DNA of 64,000 nucleotides from Limnobacter litoralis. GTDB lineage: Bacteria; Pseudomonadota; Gammaproteobacteria; Burkholderiales; Burkholderiaceae_B. The notes under the pieces were generated by a model, which worked only from the letters and a program-made list of their open reading frames with translations, searched no databases and was not told the DNA's origin. Shown here piece after piece: positions 55,601 through 64,000 of the stretch. A program made the position numbers and the translations under genes. Each line of letters opens with the position of its first letter. Positions within the stretch are counted from its first letter, which is position 1. The stretch is taken from the NCBI RefSeq assembly GCF_030160455.1, contig NZ_BSOJ01000006.1:372001-436000 (forward strand), in the 5' to 3' direction.

Positions 55601-57342
55601 CCGATCAGATCCAGATCAAGATGGCACAAGGTGCCAAGCCGGGTGAAGGCGGTCAGTTGCCGGGTGGCAAGGTGTCCGAGTACATCGGTAAATTGCGTTA
55701 CTCCGTGCCTGGCGTGGGCTTGATTTCCCCACCCCCGCACCATGACATTTATTCCATTGAAGACCTGGCGCAGCTCATTCACGATCTGAAAAACGTCAAC
55801 AGCCACGCTTCCATTTCCGTGAAGCTGGTGTCCGAAGTCGGCGTGGGTACGATTGCAGCGGGTGTGTCCAAGGCCAAGGCCGACCACCTGGTGATCGCGG
55901 GTCAGGACGGTGGCACTGGTGCATCACCGGTGTCCTCCATCAAGCACGCCGGTACCCCTTGGGAACTGGGTCTTGCTGAAACCCAGCAAACGCTGGTGCT
56001 GAACGGCCTGCGTGGTCGCATTCGCGTGCAGGTTGACGGCCAAATGAAGACAGGTCGCGACGTGGTGATCGGTGCCATGCTGGGTGCCGACGAATTCGGC
56101 TTTGCCACTGCACCGCTGGTGGTTGAAGGCTGCATCATGATGCGCAAGTGCCATTTGAACACCTGCCCGGTTGGCGTGGCCACGCAAAACCCCGAACTGC
56201 GCAAGAAGTTCCAGGGCAAGCCTGAGCACGTGGTGAACTACTTCTTCTTCATCGCCAACGAAGTGCGCGAAATCATGGCGCAACTTGGCATCCGCACGAT
56301 GGACGAGCTGATTGGCCGTTCCGACCTGCTGGACATGAAGAAAGGCATTGAACACTGGAAAGCCAAGGGCTTGAACTTCAGCCGCCTGTTGTGGGCCCCA
56401 GAGGGCGGTGACGAACCCCGTTACCACACTGGTTCACAAGACCACGGTCTTGAAAAGGCCTTGGACCAGAAGCTGATCAAGCAGGCTGCGTCCGCCATTG
56501 AAAAAGGCGAGCGCGTCTCCTTCATTACACCGATCCGCAACGTCAACCGCACCGTAGGTGCCATGTTGTCGGGTGAAGTGGCCAAGAAGTACGGCCACGA
56601 AGGTCTGCCTGACGACACCATCCACATCCAGTTCACTGGCACGGCGGGTCAGTCCTTCGGCGCCTTCCTGGCACACGGCATTACCGCCGACCTGGTGGGT
56701 GAAGGCAACGACTACGTGGGCAAGGGTCTGAGCGGCGGCCGCATCATCGTGCGTCCAACCAACGACTTCCGTGGCCTGTCCGAGGAAAACATGATTGTCG
56801 GCAACACGGTGCTGTATGGCGCGATTGCCGGTGAGGCATTCCTCAGTGGCGTGGCAGGCGAGCGTTTTGCGGTTCGCAATTCGGGCGCAGCGGCTGTGAT
56901 CGAGGGCACGGGTGACCATGGTTGCGAATACATGACTGGCGGTACCGTGGTTGTTCTGGGTGAGACCGGTCGCAACTTCGCAGCCGGCATGAGCGGCGGC
57001 ATGGCTTATGTGTACGACATTGATGGCCTGTTCGCCAAGCGCTGCAACTTGGCGCAGGTTGAGCTGGAGGAAGTGGTGTCAGCCGTTGAGCAGGAGGCCC
57101 GCGGCGACCGCGAAATCTGGCACAGCCTGACCTCTGGTGGGGAGCGCATGACTGATGAGGCCATTTTGAAAGGCCTGATCGAGCGCCACGCCCGTTACAC
57201 CGGCAGCGAACGCGCCAAGGAAATTCTCGAAAACTGGACAACTGAACGCAAGAAGTTTGTGAAGGTATTCCCGACCGAATACCGCCGCGCGCTGAAAGAG
57301 CTGTACGTGGCTGCACAAACCGCTGGCAAAGTTGCCGCTTGA
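52621..57342 (+). CDS. gltB: Glutamate synthase (NADPH) large chain
   Basis: Converts glutamine and 2-oxoglutarate to two glutamates. Two ATG codons lie near GGAG (52610-52613); the second (52621) has the better 7-nt spacing and gives 1573 aa. A 22-residue propeptide precedes the catalytic C23 (HDA-CGVGF) of the class II amidotransferase domain. The central and FMN domains follow, with 3Fe-4S cysteines C1171, C1177 and C1182, then the C-terminal Gly-rich beta-helix. It pairs with gltD after 30 nt. Confidence 0.97.
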   Translation: MQDIRKVAEDKGLYSAQNEHDACGVGFVAHIKGKRTHDIVQGGLKILENLDHRGAVGADPLMGDGAGILVQIPDQLYREEMAKQGVTLPPAGEYGVGMVFLPKENASRIACEQEMERAIKAEGQVLLGWRDVPINRDMPMSPTVRAKEPVIRQVFVGRGRDIMVTDALERKLYVIRKRAVHAIKNLNLAHGTEYFTPSMSARTVVYKGLLLANQVGEYYLDLQDPRCISALALVHQRFSTNTFPEWPLAHPYRMLAHNGEINTVKGNFNWMRAREGVMKSAVLGDDLQKLYPLIFEGQSDTACFDNCLELLVMAGYPISQAMMMMVPEAWEQHTLMDDNRRAFYEYHAAMMEPWDGPAAMAFTDGKQIGATLDRNGLRPARYIVTEDDLVVMASESGTLPIPESKIVKKWRLQPGKMFLIDMEAGRIINDDELKNQLANAKPYKQWIDTIRIKLDEVDGQPEPIEPRESLLDRQQAFGYTQEDLKFLMAPMVQNGEEATGSMGNDSPLAVMSNKLKPLYNYFKQLFAQVTNPPIDPIRENLVMSLNSFIGPKPNLLDLNNINPPMRLEVHQPVLTSKDMAKIRNIEEFTGGKFKSHELNICYPVAWGKEGIEARIASLCAEARDAVKQGVNILIITDRLVDRDHVAIPALLATSAIHQHLVKVGLRTSTGLVVETGSARETHHFALLAGYGAEAVHPYLAMETIAEMSKGLPGELSTDKAVYNYIKAVGKGLMKVMSKMGISTYMSYTGAQIFEAVGLNQAFVDAYFAGTSSKVEGIGVFEVAEEAIRIHQAAFSPDPVLAHSLDAGGEYAWRTRGEEHMWTPDAIAKLQHSTRSDSYSTYKEYAQIINDQSKRHMTLRGLFEFKIDPSKAIPIEEVEPAEEIVKRFATGAMSLGSISTEAHSTLAVAMNRIGGKSNTGEGGEDQKRYRAELRGGLENFTPGNGPIKEGETLKSFLGDVVVADFPLKKGDSLRSRIKQVASGRFGVTAEYLTSADQIQIKMAQGAKPGEGGQLPGGKVSEYIGKLRYSVPGVGLISPPPHHDIYSIEDLAQLIHDLKNVNSHASISVKLVSEVGVGTIAAGVSKAKADHLVIAGQDGGTGASPVSSIKHAGTPWELGLAETQQTLVLNGLRGRIRVQVDGQMKTGRDVVIGAMLGADEFGFATAPLVVEGCIMMRKCHLNTCPVGVATQNPELRKKFQGKPEHVVNYFFFIANEVREIMAQLGIRTMDELIGRSDLLDMKKGIEHWKAKGLNFSRLLWAPEGGDEPRYHTGSQDHGLEKALDQKLIKQAASAIEKGERVSFITPIRNVNRTVGAMLSGEVAKKYGHEGLPDDTIHIQFTGTAGQSFGAFLAHGITADLVGEGNDYVGKGLSGGRIIVRPTNDFRGLSEENMIVGNTVLYGAIAGEAFLSGVAGERFAVRNSGAAAVIEGTGDHGCEYMTGGTVVVLGETGRNFAAGMSGGMAYVYDIDGLFAKRCNLAQVELEEVVSAVEQEARGDREIWHSLTSGGERMTDEAILKGLIERHARYTGSERAKEILENWTTERKKFVKVFPTEYRRALKELYVAAQTAGKVAA

Positions 57343-57372
57343 TTAACCACCTGTTTAAAAAGGATTCAAAAA

Positions 57373-58860
57373 ATGGGAAAGGTTACTGGTTTCATGGAAT
57401 TCGAGAGACTGAAGGAAGCCTCTGAGGCACCCGAGTCTCGCGTAAAGCATTACAAAGAGTTTGTGGTCACGCTGACTGACAGCGAAGCCAAAATTCAGGG
57501 CGCGCGTTGCATGGACTGCGGCATTCCGTTTTGCAACAACGGCTGCCCTGTTAACAACATCATCCCCGACTTCAACGACCTGGTGTACCGTCAGGACTGG
57601 CAGAATGCGCTGGAAACACTGCATTCCACCAACAATTTCCCAGAGTTCACGGGCCGTATTTGCCCTGCACCCTGTGAGGCAGCCTGTACGCTGGGCATCA
57701 ACGAAGATCCAGTGGGCATCAAGTCCATCGAGCACGCCATCATCGACAAAGGGTGGGCCAACGGTTGGGTCGTGCCCAAGCCCGCTGCACAAAAAACCGG
57801 CAAGAAAGTGGCTGTGGTCGGTTCGGGCCCTGCCGGCTTGGCCGCTGCACAGCAACTGGCCCGCGTGGGTCACGATGTAACCGTATTCGAGAAGAACGAC
57901 CGCATCGGCGGTTTGCTGCGTTATGGCATTCCTGACTTCAAAATGGAAAAAACGCACATCGACCGCCGTGTTGAACAAATGCAGGCCGAAGGCGTCACCT
58001 TCAAGGCCGGTGTGTTTGTCGGAGAAAAGCTGGTCGAGGGTGGCATCACCAACCTGGCCAAAGAAAGCATCAGCCCGAAAGAATTGATGGCCCAGTTTGA
58101 CGCGGTGGTGTTGACCGGTGGCTCTGAAGTGCCGCGTGACCTGCCCGTGCCGGGCCGTCAGCTGAAAGGCGTGCATTTTGCGATGGACTTCCTGCCCCTG
58201 CAGAACCGCGTGAATGCTGGCGACAAGTTGAAAGACCAGATTTTGGCCACCAAGAAAAACGTGTTGGTCATTGGCGGTGGCGACACCGGCTCTGATTGCG
58301 TGGGCACCTCCAACCGCCATGGCGCCAAGCAGGTCGTTCAGATCGAACTGATGCCACAGCCACCCGAGCACGAAAACAAGCCTTTGGTGTGGCCATACTG
58401 GCCCATGAAAATGCGCACCTCGTCTTCCCACGAGGAAGGTGTAGAGCGCGATTGGGCCGTGACCACCAAAGAATTCATCGACGACGGCAAAGGCAATGTG
58501 CGCGCCGCCAAGTGCGCCAAGGTGGAGTGGGTCAAAGACGAAGCCACAGGCCAGATGAAGATGCAGGAAGTGGCTGGGTCCGAGTTTGAAATTCCAGCCG
58601 ACCTGGTGCTGTTTGCGATGGGGTTCACCAACCCCGCGAAAAGTATTCTGGACGCGTTTGGCGTTGAGAAAGACAACCGTGGCAACGCCAAAGCCACCAC
58701 CGATGGTGAAGGTTGCTACCGCACCAACGTCGACAAAGTGTTTGCTGCAGGCGACATGCGCCGTGGTCAGTCACTGGTGGTTTGGGCCATTCGCGAAGGC
58801 CGTCAGGCTGCGCGTGAGGTTGACCAGTACCTTATGGGTGCGACTGTACTACCGCGCTAA
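57373..58860 (+). CDS. gltD: Glutamate synthase (NADPH) small chain
   Basis: Supplies electrons from NADPH to GltB. The N-terminal 4Fe-4S cysteines lie in [14 protein letters not shown] (near residue 40) and [12 protein letters not shown] (near 95). The FAD site is [17 protein letters not shown] (about 147-163) and the NADPH site [13 protein letters not shown] (about 297-309). The 495-aa length is normal. A strong terminator follows 33 nt after the stop. Confidence 0.97.
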   Translation: MGKVTGFMEFERLKEASEAPESRVKHYKEFVVTLTDSEAKIQGARCMDCGIPFCNNGCPVNNIIPDFNDLVYRQDWQNALETLHSTNNFPEFTGRICPAPCEAACTLGINEDPVGIKSIEHAIIDKGWANGWVVPKPAAQKTGKKVAVVGSGPAGLAAAQQLARVGHDVTVFEKNDRIGGLLRYGIPDFKMEKTHIDRRVEQMQAEGVTFKAGVFVGEKLVEGGITNLAKESISPKELMAQFDAVVLTGGSEVPRDLPVPGRQLKGVHFAMDFLPLQNRVNAGDKLKDQILATKKNVLVIGGGDTGSDCVGTSNRHGAKQVVQIELMPQPPEHENKPLVWPYWPMKMRTSSSHEEGVERDWAVTTKEFIDDGKGNVRAAKCAKVEWVKDEATGQMKMQEVAGSEFEIPADLVLFAMGFTNPAKSILDAFGVEKDNRGNAKATTDGEGCYRTNVDKVFAAGDMRRGQSLVVWAIREGRQAAREVDQYLMGATVLPR

Positions 58861-58893
58861 TTCATACTTTAAGACCACTCGGAAAACCCCCAG

Positions 58894-58918
58894 CCCCCAA
58901 CAGGGTTGGGGGTTTTTT
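58894..58918 (+). terminator. Terminator of gltBD
   Basis: CCCCCAAC (58894-58901) and GTTGGGGG (58905-58912) form a perfect 8-bp stem with an AGG loop, followed by six T. Further A-rich and C-rich bases upstream add stability. Confidence 0.93.
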
Positions 58919-58988
58919 ATTGCTTAGGCCTTCAGGCGTATTTCGGCTGATAACATAAACAGTGCTGAAATAGTATGGAGGAATATTG

Positions 58989-59702
58989 ATGTTGATGAAT
59001 CCGCCCTTGTGGTTAAGCACCGTTTCTGTGGTTTCGCTCGTGCTGGCATTGGTCTGTGCACTTGTGATTACGCTGGATATTGCCGTTGGTCGTCGCCAGC
59101 ACATGTGGATTATGAATGTGGTGTGGCCCATAACCGCGCTTTACTCGGGACCGCTTGGTTTGTGGGCATATTGGGCTATCGGGCGCGCTGCCAAGCCAAC
59201 GCATCATCATGACGGTCATAACGAGGCTCATCACAATCATTCGGGCCATTCAAGGCCATTTTGGCAGTCGGTGGGCCTGGCCACTACCCATTGCGGCAGT
59301 GGCTGTACATTGGGCGATTTGGTGGTTGAAGGTTTTCTGATTTCTTGGATTCCATTCACCTTGTTTGGTCACGCGATATTTGCCACTTGGCTGGTCGATT
59401 TTGTGGCTGCATTCCTGTTTGGTGTGGCTTTTCAGTATTTTTCAATCGCTGCGATGAAAAAGATGTCAGCCGGTAAAGTCCTTCTGGATGCACTTAAAGT
59501 GGATGCGCTTTCATTGTCTGCATGGCAGGTGGGTATGTACGGCTGGATGGCTGTCGTTACGTTTGTAATTTTTGGTCACGAACTTGATAAAGGCAGCGCG
59601 GTTTTTTGGTTCATGATGCAAATCGCCATGCTGGCTGGGTTTGCTACCAGCTACCCAGTGAATTGGTGGTTGGTGCGCAAGGGGATCAAAGAGGCGATGT
59701 AG
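58989..59702 (+). CDS. DUF4396 membrane protein with His-rich loop
   Basis: A 237-aa multi-spanning protein of the uncharacterised DUF4396 family, recognised by HMWIMNVVWPITALYSGPLGLWAYW, given here as residues near 35-60, and the C-terminal SYPVNWWLVRKGIKEAM. A loop near residues 73-93 is histidine-rich (THHHDGHNEAHHNHSGHS), suggesting metal binding. GGAGG (58977-58981) lies 7 nt before the ATG at 58989; TTG 58986 is rejected. It converges on the copper sensor kinase with a 12-nt gap. A metal-related role is inferred. Confidence 0.82.
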   Translation: MLMNPPLWLSTVSVVSLVLALVCALVITLDIAVGRRQHMWIMNVVWPITALYSGPLGLWAYWAIGRAAKPTHHHDGHNEAHHNHSGHSRPFWQSVGLATTHCGSGCTLGDLVVEGFLISWIPFTLFGHAIFATWLVDFVAAFLFGVAFQYFSIAAMKKMSAGKVLLDALKVDALSLSAWQVGMYGWMAVVTFVIFGHELDKGSAVFWFMMQIAMLAGFATSYPVNWWLVRKGIKEAM

Positions 59703-59714
59703 TCGCTTTAGCTG

Positions 59715-61112
59715 TCAATCGGGGGTATGTGTTGGAAGCCAAATGTCGAACTGGGTGTTTTCGTTCTCAGAACGAACTGACACATCTCCTCCGTGCATTT
59801 TAACGATTGATCGAGTAATGGGTAGCCCTAGTCCAGAGCCCTCCGAGTCACGTTGCCTAGACGCGTCTGTTCTGTAAAAACGATCAAACAGTTTTTTTAA
59901 GTGTTCCTGTGCAATGGTTTGGCCGCTGTTGATCACTGAAAGGCAAACACGGTTGCGCTCACTGGTGATCGACACATTGATGTAACCACCTTCGGGTGTG
60001 TGTCTTACCGCATTGGAAATAAGGTTACTGATCGCTCGGCCAAGCATGGCACTGTCGCCGCGCACTGTGCTTTCGCCGGTCAGTGTAACGGTGATTTTTT
60101 TGTCGTCTGTAAGGGGTTCATAAAAATCCAATACGCCCTGGACTTCTTCGTGTAAATGAACGGGCAGTGGGTTTGGGATCACCAACCCGTGGTCCGCTTT
60201 TGCCAAAAATAACATGTCGCGGATTGTGCGAGACAGTCGCTCAAATTCTTCTGCGTTAGACGCCAGCACGTCGCGGTATTCTTCAATTGACCTGTTTTTC
60301 GATAGCGTGACTTGAGTTTGCGTGAGTAGGTTATTAACGGGCGTTCGCAGTTCATGGGCGATGTCGGATGAGAAGTGTGACAAACGCTGAAACGAGTCCT
60401 CCAAGCGTGCAAACATCTCGTTCAGAGTGAGCGTAACCTGTGCAAGTTCTGCGGGCATGTGGGCGGTGAGCAGCCGTTGACTGAGCTTATTGGCTGTGAT
60501 CGCTGCGGTGTTTTTACGGATTTCATTAAGCGGTGCAAGCCCGCGCCGCACCGCAGCCCAACCCAGCAAACCACTTACGAGTGCGGCACTCAGAACGATT
60601 ACCCAAAGGGTGATGCGAAATGAATGCATAAAGGCTTCGTGTTCGTTTAAGTTACTGGCCAGGGCCACTATAAGTGTTGGTGAATTGGCATAGGCCGCGT
60701 TTGCTTGGCCCCCCAAGTACCGAATGGGCTCACCATTGCGGGTCGTTTCTTTTTTCATGACCTTGTTCAGTGGCAGAGCAGCAATATTGGCCGGCAAGCC
60801 CTCTGGGCGGTGTGCAAATATCACAATGCCAGATAAGGGCTCTAAAATTTCAACAGAAAGGCCATGGTGACCGATGAGTGCATCGTTTAGCCTTGGGGGC
60901 AGTTTTTGCAGTTCTTTTGCACTTTTACATTCAGCAAGTGCTGCACGAACCAGGCTGAGTTTTCCGTTGAGCAGTTCGCTATCCAGCTTAACAAAGTGCT
61001 GTTCCACAAGCGAATTGATTGTGCCACCCAGCGTGAGCAGCACCAGCGTCGAAATTAGAGTAAAAAGCAGCGTGAGGCGCAGGGTGAGCGATGTACGGTT
61101 GAATGTGCTCAA
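59715..61112 (-). CDS. cusS: Heavy-metal sensor histidine kinase, CusS/CopS-like
   Basis: Inner-membrane sensor of the copper/silver type. Two membrane helices (about 12-34 and 163-185) flank a roughly 130-residue periplasmic sensor, followed by HAMP, the H-box with H253 ([12 protein letters not shown]), the N-box [11 protein letters not shown] and the [11 protein letters not shown] lid. At 465 aa it is a normal size. It overlaps the regulator gene by ATGA. The copper assignment rests on family and on the adjacent copA; silver or other metals are possible. Confidence 0.9.
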   Translation of the reverse strand: MSTFNRTSLTLRLTLLFTLISTLVLLTLGGTINSLVEQHFVKLDSELLNGKLSLVRAALAECKSAKELQKLPPRLNDALIGHHGLSVEILEPLSGIVIFAHRPEGLPANIAALPLNKVMKKETTRNGEPIRYLGGQANAAYANSPTLIVALASNLNEHEAFMHSFRITLWVIVLSAALVSGLLGWAAVRRGLAPLNEIRKNTAAITANKLSQRLLTAHMPAELAQVTLTLNEMFARLEDSFQRLSHFSSDIAHELRTPVNNLLTQTQVTLSKNRSIEEYRDVLASNAEEFERLSRTIRDMLFLAKADHGLVIPNPLPVHLHEEVQGVLDFYEPLTDDKKITVTLTGESTVRGDSAMLGRAISNLISNAVRHTPEGGYINVSITSERNRVCLSVINSGQTIAQEHLKKLFDRFYRTDASRQRDSEGSGLGLPITRSIVKMHGGDVSVRSENENTQFDIWLPTHTPD

Positions 61113-61786
61113 GCTTCTTGCTCCAAAACATAACCCATGCCTCGGGCAGTTCTTATTAACTTGGTGGGGAAAGGGTCATCTACTTTGGCGCGCAGTCGTC
61201 GAACTGCCACTTCTATCACGTTGGTGTCGCTGTCGAAGTTCATGTCCCACACTTGCGAGGCAATAATGGACTTGGGTATGACCTCGCCAGGCCGTCGCAT
61301 AAACAGTTCAAGCAAAGAGAATTCTTTGGATGTTAGGTCAATGCGTGAGCCCGCTCGGTTGACTCGCCTTCGAATGAGATCGAGCTCTAAATCTGCAAAG
61401 GTCAACACGTCGGGTTCTTTGGTTTTACTGCCTCGACGAAAAAGGTTTTTTATTCGCGCCAACAACTCAGAAAACGCAAAGGGTTTAATGAGGTAGTCGT
61501 CTGCCCCAAGTTCGAGCCCTTTGACTCTGTCTTCCACCGCGTCTTTGGCGGTCAGCAGCATGACCGGAAGCTCTTTTTTTGCTACTCGAATTTGCTTTAA
61601 AACTTGCCAGCCATCCATGCTGGGTAGCATGACATCAAGCACCACCATGTCTGGGTTCTCTGTCAATGCCAGGTGTAAGCCGTCTATGCCATCCCTCACC
61701 AAATCGACAGTAAACCCCGCCTCCGACAATCCTTTTTGCAAATAACTGCCCGTTTTGGGTTCGTCTTCAATCAGTAGAATTTTCAT
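61109..61786 (-). CDS. cusR: Heavy-metal response regulator, CusR/CopR-like (OmpR family)
   Basis: A 225-aa two-component regulator. The receiver domain has acidic E7/D8 and phospho-acceptor D51 ([13 protein letters not shown]), with the [11 protein letters not shown] end. The winged-helix DNA-binding domain carries [20 protein letters not shown] and [12 protein letters not shown]. The start at 61786 ([10 protein letters not shown]) is used; the 32-residue upstream extension is not part of the family. It is divergent from the cytochrome c and copA genes, its likely targets. Confidence 0.93.
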   Translation of the reverse strand: MKILLIEDEPKTGSYLQKGLSEAGFTVDLVRDGIDGLHLALTENPDMVVLDVMLPSMDGWQVLKQIRVAKKELPVMLLTAKDAVEDRVKGLELGADDYLIKPFAFSELLARIKNLFRRGSKTKEPDVLTFADLELDLIRRRVNRAGSRIDLTSKEFSLLELFMRRPGEVIPKSIIASQVWDMNFDSDTNVIEVAVRRLRAKVDDPFPTKLIRTARGMGYVLEQEA

Positions 61787-61855
61787 GGTGTGCCTAGTAT
61801 CGTCCGCATGAATTATTGCGCACTTTCGCTTTCCAAGGCTGTGAATCAAGGCAAG

Positions 61856-61871
61856 CTGACAAAAATGTAAT
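61856..61871 (+). promoter_or_regulatory. CopR/CusR-type operator box
   Basis: CTGACA (61856-61861), five bases, then GTAAT (61867-61871) matches the CTGACA-N5-GTAAT box that I recall for Pseudomonas CopR. It is also part of a wider TGACA (61857-61861)/TGTCA (61877-61881) inverted repeat. It lies in the 158-bp divergent spacer, 74 nt before the cytochrome ATG, ideally placed to control both directions. Confidence 0.65.
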
Positions 61872-61944
61872 GTTGCTGTCATTCTGACGTTGGGTGCAAT
61901 GCCTTAACCTCAACGTCAATATCCACTTCTTCTCATACTTTTTT

Positions 61945-62490
61945 ATGAAAAATTTTGTATTGGGCGTTGTTTTAGGTGCGCTGTTATTGGGTTCGGCCAT
62001 GTTGCTCGGTTTACGCCTTGGATATATTGATTTCTCTGCAGACACCCCACATTCACCCTTTGTTTTTAATTTAATCGACGAGTCGCGTGAGCAGTTTGTG
62101 GCCAATGCCTCAGCCAGCATTACGCCACCCAGCGACTTAAGCAGCCAAGCCCGTATTGTGAGAGGTGCTGGCAATTACGCTGCAATGTGCGCGCAGTGTC
62201 ATCTTGCACCGGGCCAGCAAAACACTGAGTTAAGCCTGGGTTTATACCCACAGCCGCCCAATTTGATGGAAGGCGAAGGCCATGAATCAACCCCCGAGCA
62301 CATGGCTATGCATTTTTGGACCATCAAGCACGGCATCAAGGGCTCGGCAATGCCCGCTTGGTCAAAGGCGGGCTTGTCCGACGACGACGCTTGGAATTTG
62401 GTCGCATTTTTGAGCAAAGCCCCGACACTTTCGAAAACTCAATATGACGCGTTGGTGGAATCCAGCGACGGTCACCACCACCAACATTAA
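61945..62490 (+). CDS. Membrane-anchored cytochrome c of the copper cluster
   Basis: A 181-aa mono-haem cytochrome: an N-terminal uncleaved helix (about residues 2-24), then a class I haem domain with CAQCH (near residue 91) and a likely Met ligand in SAMPAW. It ends in HHHQH. The ATG follows a T-rich stretch with no ribosome-binding site; a GTG start at 61894 would add 17 residues. It lies 18 bp before copA, behind the CopR-type box. It may accept or donate electrons for periplasmic copper oxidation. Confidence 0.85.
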   Translation: MKNFVLGVVLGALLLGSAMLLGLRLGYIDFSADTPHSPFVFNLIDESREQFVANASASITPPSDLSSQARIVRGAGNYAAMCAQCHLAPGQQNTELSLGLYPQPPNLMEGEGHESTPEHMAMHFWTIKHGIKGSAMPAWSKAGLSDDDAWNLVAFLSKAPTLSKTQYDALVESSDGHHHQH

Positions 62491-62508
62491 TTTGTTCAGG
62501 AGTAGTCA

Positions 62509-64000
62509 ATGAATAAGTTTTTTCTGGAATATCCGAAATCAATTAGTTCGCCCCGTCGTCGATTCGTGCAGGGCTTGGTCGCCGGTGGGGTAGCGGCCGC
62601 ATGGGGGCCTTTGGCCCAGGCTGCCAGTATGGCTTCTGAAACGCGATCAAGACTGCCAGTGCCTGTTTTGTCTGGTAACGACATTCAGATGGTGATAGAG
62701 GAAAAAGCGGTCAACTTCACCGGCAACGGTCGAGTGGCCACCGCGATCAATGGCTCAATTCCAGCCCCTACCTTGCGATTGAAAGAGGGTCAGGATGTCA
62801 TCATTCGCGTGACCAATAAGTTGTCGGTGCCCACCTCAATACACTGGCATGGTTTTGTCGTTCCCTATCAGATGGATGGTGTGCCAGGCATTAGCTACAA
62901 AGGCATTGCCCCAGGCGAAACGTTTGTTTATCGCTTCAAAGTACAGCAAAGTGGAACCTACTGGTACCACTCGCACTCGGGGTTTCAAGAACAAACTGGC
63001 ATGTATGGTGCGGTTGTCATTGAACCCAAGCACGGTGATCCAATTCGCACAGACAGAGACTATGTCGTTCAGCTTTCGGATTGGACAGATGAAGACCCCG
63101 AGCGTGTTTTTGAAAAGCTCAAAATTCAAAGCGATTACTACAATATTATTAAACCCACTGCGGGAAGCTTTGTGGACGATGTTGAACATTCGAGTTTGTC
63201 TTCAGCGGTGAAGAAGCGAGAGATGTGGAATCAAATGCGAATGAATCCCACAGATCTGGCGGACATGTCCTCAATGGGCTATACCTTTTTGATGAATGGC
63301 ACCACGCCTGCCGGCAATTGGACTGGACTTTTTAAGCCGGGTGAGCGGGTACGCTTGCGCTTTATTAACGGGGCTTCCAACACATTTTATGATGTGAGAA
63401 TTCCTGGCTTGAAAATGACGGTGGTTCAATCGGACGGCACGCCTGTTGAGCCAGTCTCTGTGGACGAGTTTCGATTTGGTCCCGGTGAAACTTATGACGT
63501 ATTGGTGCAGCCACGCGATGAGGCGCACACTATTTTTGCTCAAACAATGGATCGAACTGGCTACGCGAAAGGCACCCTTGCTGTGAGGGAAGGGCTGTCA
63601 GCCGAGGTGCCACCTTTGGATGCCGTGCAGTGGCTGAGCATGAGCGACATGATGGGCAATATGTCGATGGGTGGTATGTCGATGGGTGGTATGTCGATGG
63701 GTGGTATGTCGATGGGTGGTATGTCGATGGGTGGTATGTCGATGGGTGGTATGTCGATGGGTGGTATGTCGATGGGTGGTATGAGCCATGGCGACATGCC
63801 TATGGATATGAAGATGGACATGCAGAAGCACGACATGCACATGGGTCATGGCGGTGCAATGTCGAATCCACTTGCCAAGCCTTCAGAAGCAGTACACCAC
63901 GCAAGCACTGAGTATGGGCCTAGCACCGACATGCGTGTGAATACACCCAGAACAAATTTGGATGACCCTGGTGTAGGTTTACGTAAAAATGGCAGAAAGG
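62509..64000 (+). CDS. copA: Copper resistance multicopper oxidase CopA/PcoA, partial
   Basis: Periplasmic Cu(I) oxidase, incomplete: 497 codons are open to the window end. A Tat signal (SPRRRFVQG, residues 14-22) precedes the cupredoxin domains. The type 2/3 copper ligands H112 and H114 (IHWHG) and H154 and H156 (YHSHSG) are present; the C-terminal HCHxxxH block lies beyond the window. Residues 385-424 are eight MSMGG repeats, followed by a Met/His/Asp-rich stretch (MSHGDMPMDMKMDMQKHDMH) that can bind copper. A GGAG ribosome-binding site precedes the ATG. Confidence 0.95.
   Translation, partial: MNKFFLEYPKSISSPRRRFVQGLVAGGVAAAWGPLAQAASMASETRSRLPVPVLSGNDIQMVIEEKAVNFTGNGRVATAINGSIPAPTLRLKEGQDVIIRVTNKLSVPTSIHWHGFVVPYQMDGVPGISYKGIAPGETFVYRFKVQQSGTYWYHSHSGFQEQTGMYGAVVIEPKHGDPIRTDRDYVVQLSDWTDEDPERVFEKLKIQSDYYNIIKPTAGSFVDDVEHSSLSSAVKKREMWNQMRMNPTDLADMSSMGYTFLMNGTTPAGNWTGLFKPGERVRLRFINGASNTFYDVRIPGLKMTVVQSDGTPVEPVSVDEFRFGPGETYDVLVQPRDEAHTIFAQTMDRTGYAKGTLAVREGLSAEVPPLDAVQWLSMSDMMGNMSMGGMSMGGMSMGGMSMGGMSMGGMSMGGMSMGGMSMGGMSHGDMPMDMKMDMQKHDMHMGHGGAMSNPLAKPSEAVHHASTEYGPSTDMRVNTPRTNLDDPGVGLRKNGRK
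63661..63780 (+). repeat. Eight perfect tandem 15-bp repeats inside copA
   Basis: The unit ATGTCGATGGGTGGT occurs eight times head to tail with no base change, encoding (MSMGG)8. The unit length is a multiple of three, so gain or loss of copies keeps the frame. Identity at every third base points to recent expansion or homogenisation by replication slippage. Confidence 0.97.

Noticed and set aside
63561-63911. Repeat-rich frames (YVDGW repeats on plus, PPIDI and THRHT repeats on minus)
   Set aside because: They are other-frame readings of the 15-bp tandem repeat inside copA, whose own frame is open throughout with proper copper motifs.

Overview
The window reads as one chromosomal segment of a betaproteobacterium, most likely Burkholderiales. 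The evidence is the gene order rpoBC-rpsL-rpsG-fusA-tuf-rpsJ followed by a full S10-spc-alpha cluster, the pilMNOPQ-aroK-aroB-dgt-(transposase-like)-gltBD order, System II cytochrome c maturation (ResB/CcsB) and a cytochrome c4. Protein details resemble Limnobacter-type organisms, but that genus is a guess from memory. There are about 64 protein genes and no rRNA, tRNA or CRISPR. No gene-free stretch exceeds about 300 bases; the longest (about 200 bp, upstream of gltB) holds REP-like inverted repeats and a promoter.

Region 1 (1-27.2 kb) is the transcription and translation core. It has the rplL tail, an attenuator-like hairpin and a second hairpin, rpoB and rpoC, the str operon (rpsL, rpsG, fusA, tuf), rpsJ, then rplC to rpsQ (S10), rplN to rpmJ (spc, with secY and infA) and rpsM to rplQ (alpha, with rpoA), closed by a strong terminator at 27.16-27.20 kb. 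The order is canonical and nothing is missing. Regulation probably lies in the structured spacers before rpoB, rpsL, rpsG, rpsJ, rplC, rplN and rpsD.

Region 2 (27.2-43.9 kb) is envelope biology and housekeeping. A NodI/NodJ-like ABC exporter pair precedes dsbD. A CorA-type channel, hemB (metal-site variant without the zinc cysteines) and engB lie on the minus strand. Cytochrome c4, resB and ccsB lie on the plus strand, so haem synthesis, thiol reduction, c-type cytochrome assembly and a c-type cytochrome sit together. msrP-msrQ (periplasmic methionine sulfoxide repair), lysA-lptM, cyaY and mrcA follow. Genes are packed tightly: divergent start codons overlap at lptM/cyaY, and convergent stops overlap or nearly touch at msrQ/lysA, cyaY/mrcA and dsbD/corA.

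Region 3 (44-58.9 kb) has the type IV pilus assembly and secretin operon pilMNOPQ, the shikimate genes aroK-aroB, dgt, an intact transposase-like gene of the REP-associated (Y1/HUH) family whose catalytic HxH motif is lost, REP-like palindromes just behind it, and the glutamate synthase genes gltB-gltD with a strong terminator.

Region 4 (58.9-64 kb) is a copper-handling block. It has a His-rich DUF4396 membrane protein, a CusS/CopS-like sensor kinase and a CusR/CopR-like regulator on the minus strand, then a divergent membrane-anchored cytochrome c and a CopA/PcoA-type multicopper oxidase that runs off the window end. The divergent spacer has a CTGACA-N5-GTAAT box matching a described CopR-type motif. 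The oxidase has eight identical tandem 15-bp units encoding MSMGG.

No wholly new multi-gene system is evident. The best leads are the catalytically dead transposase with its REP-like repeats at 51.7-52.5 kb, the DUF4396/cytochrome c/CopA copper block, and mutually exclusive RNA stems before rplC and pilM.
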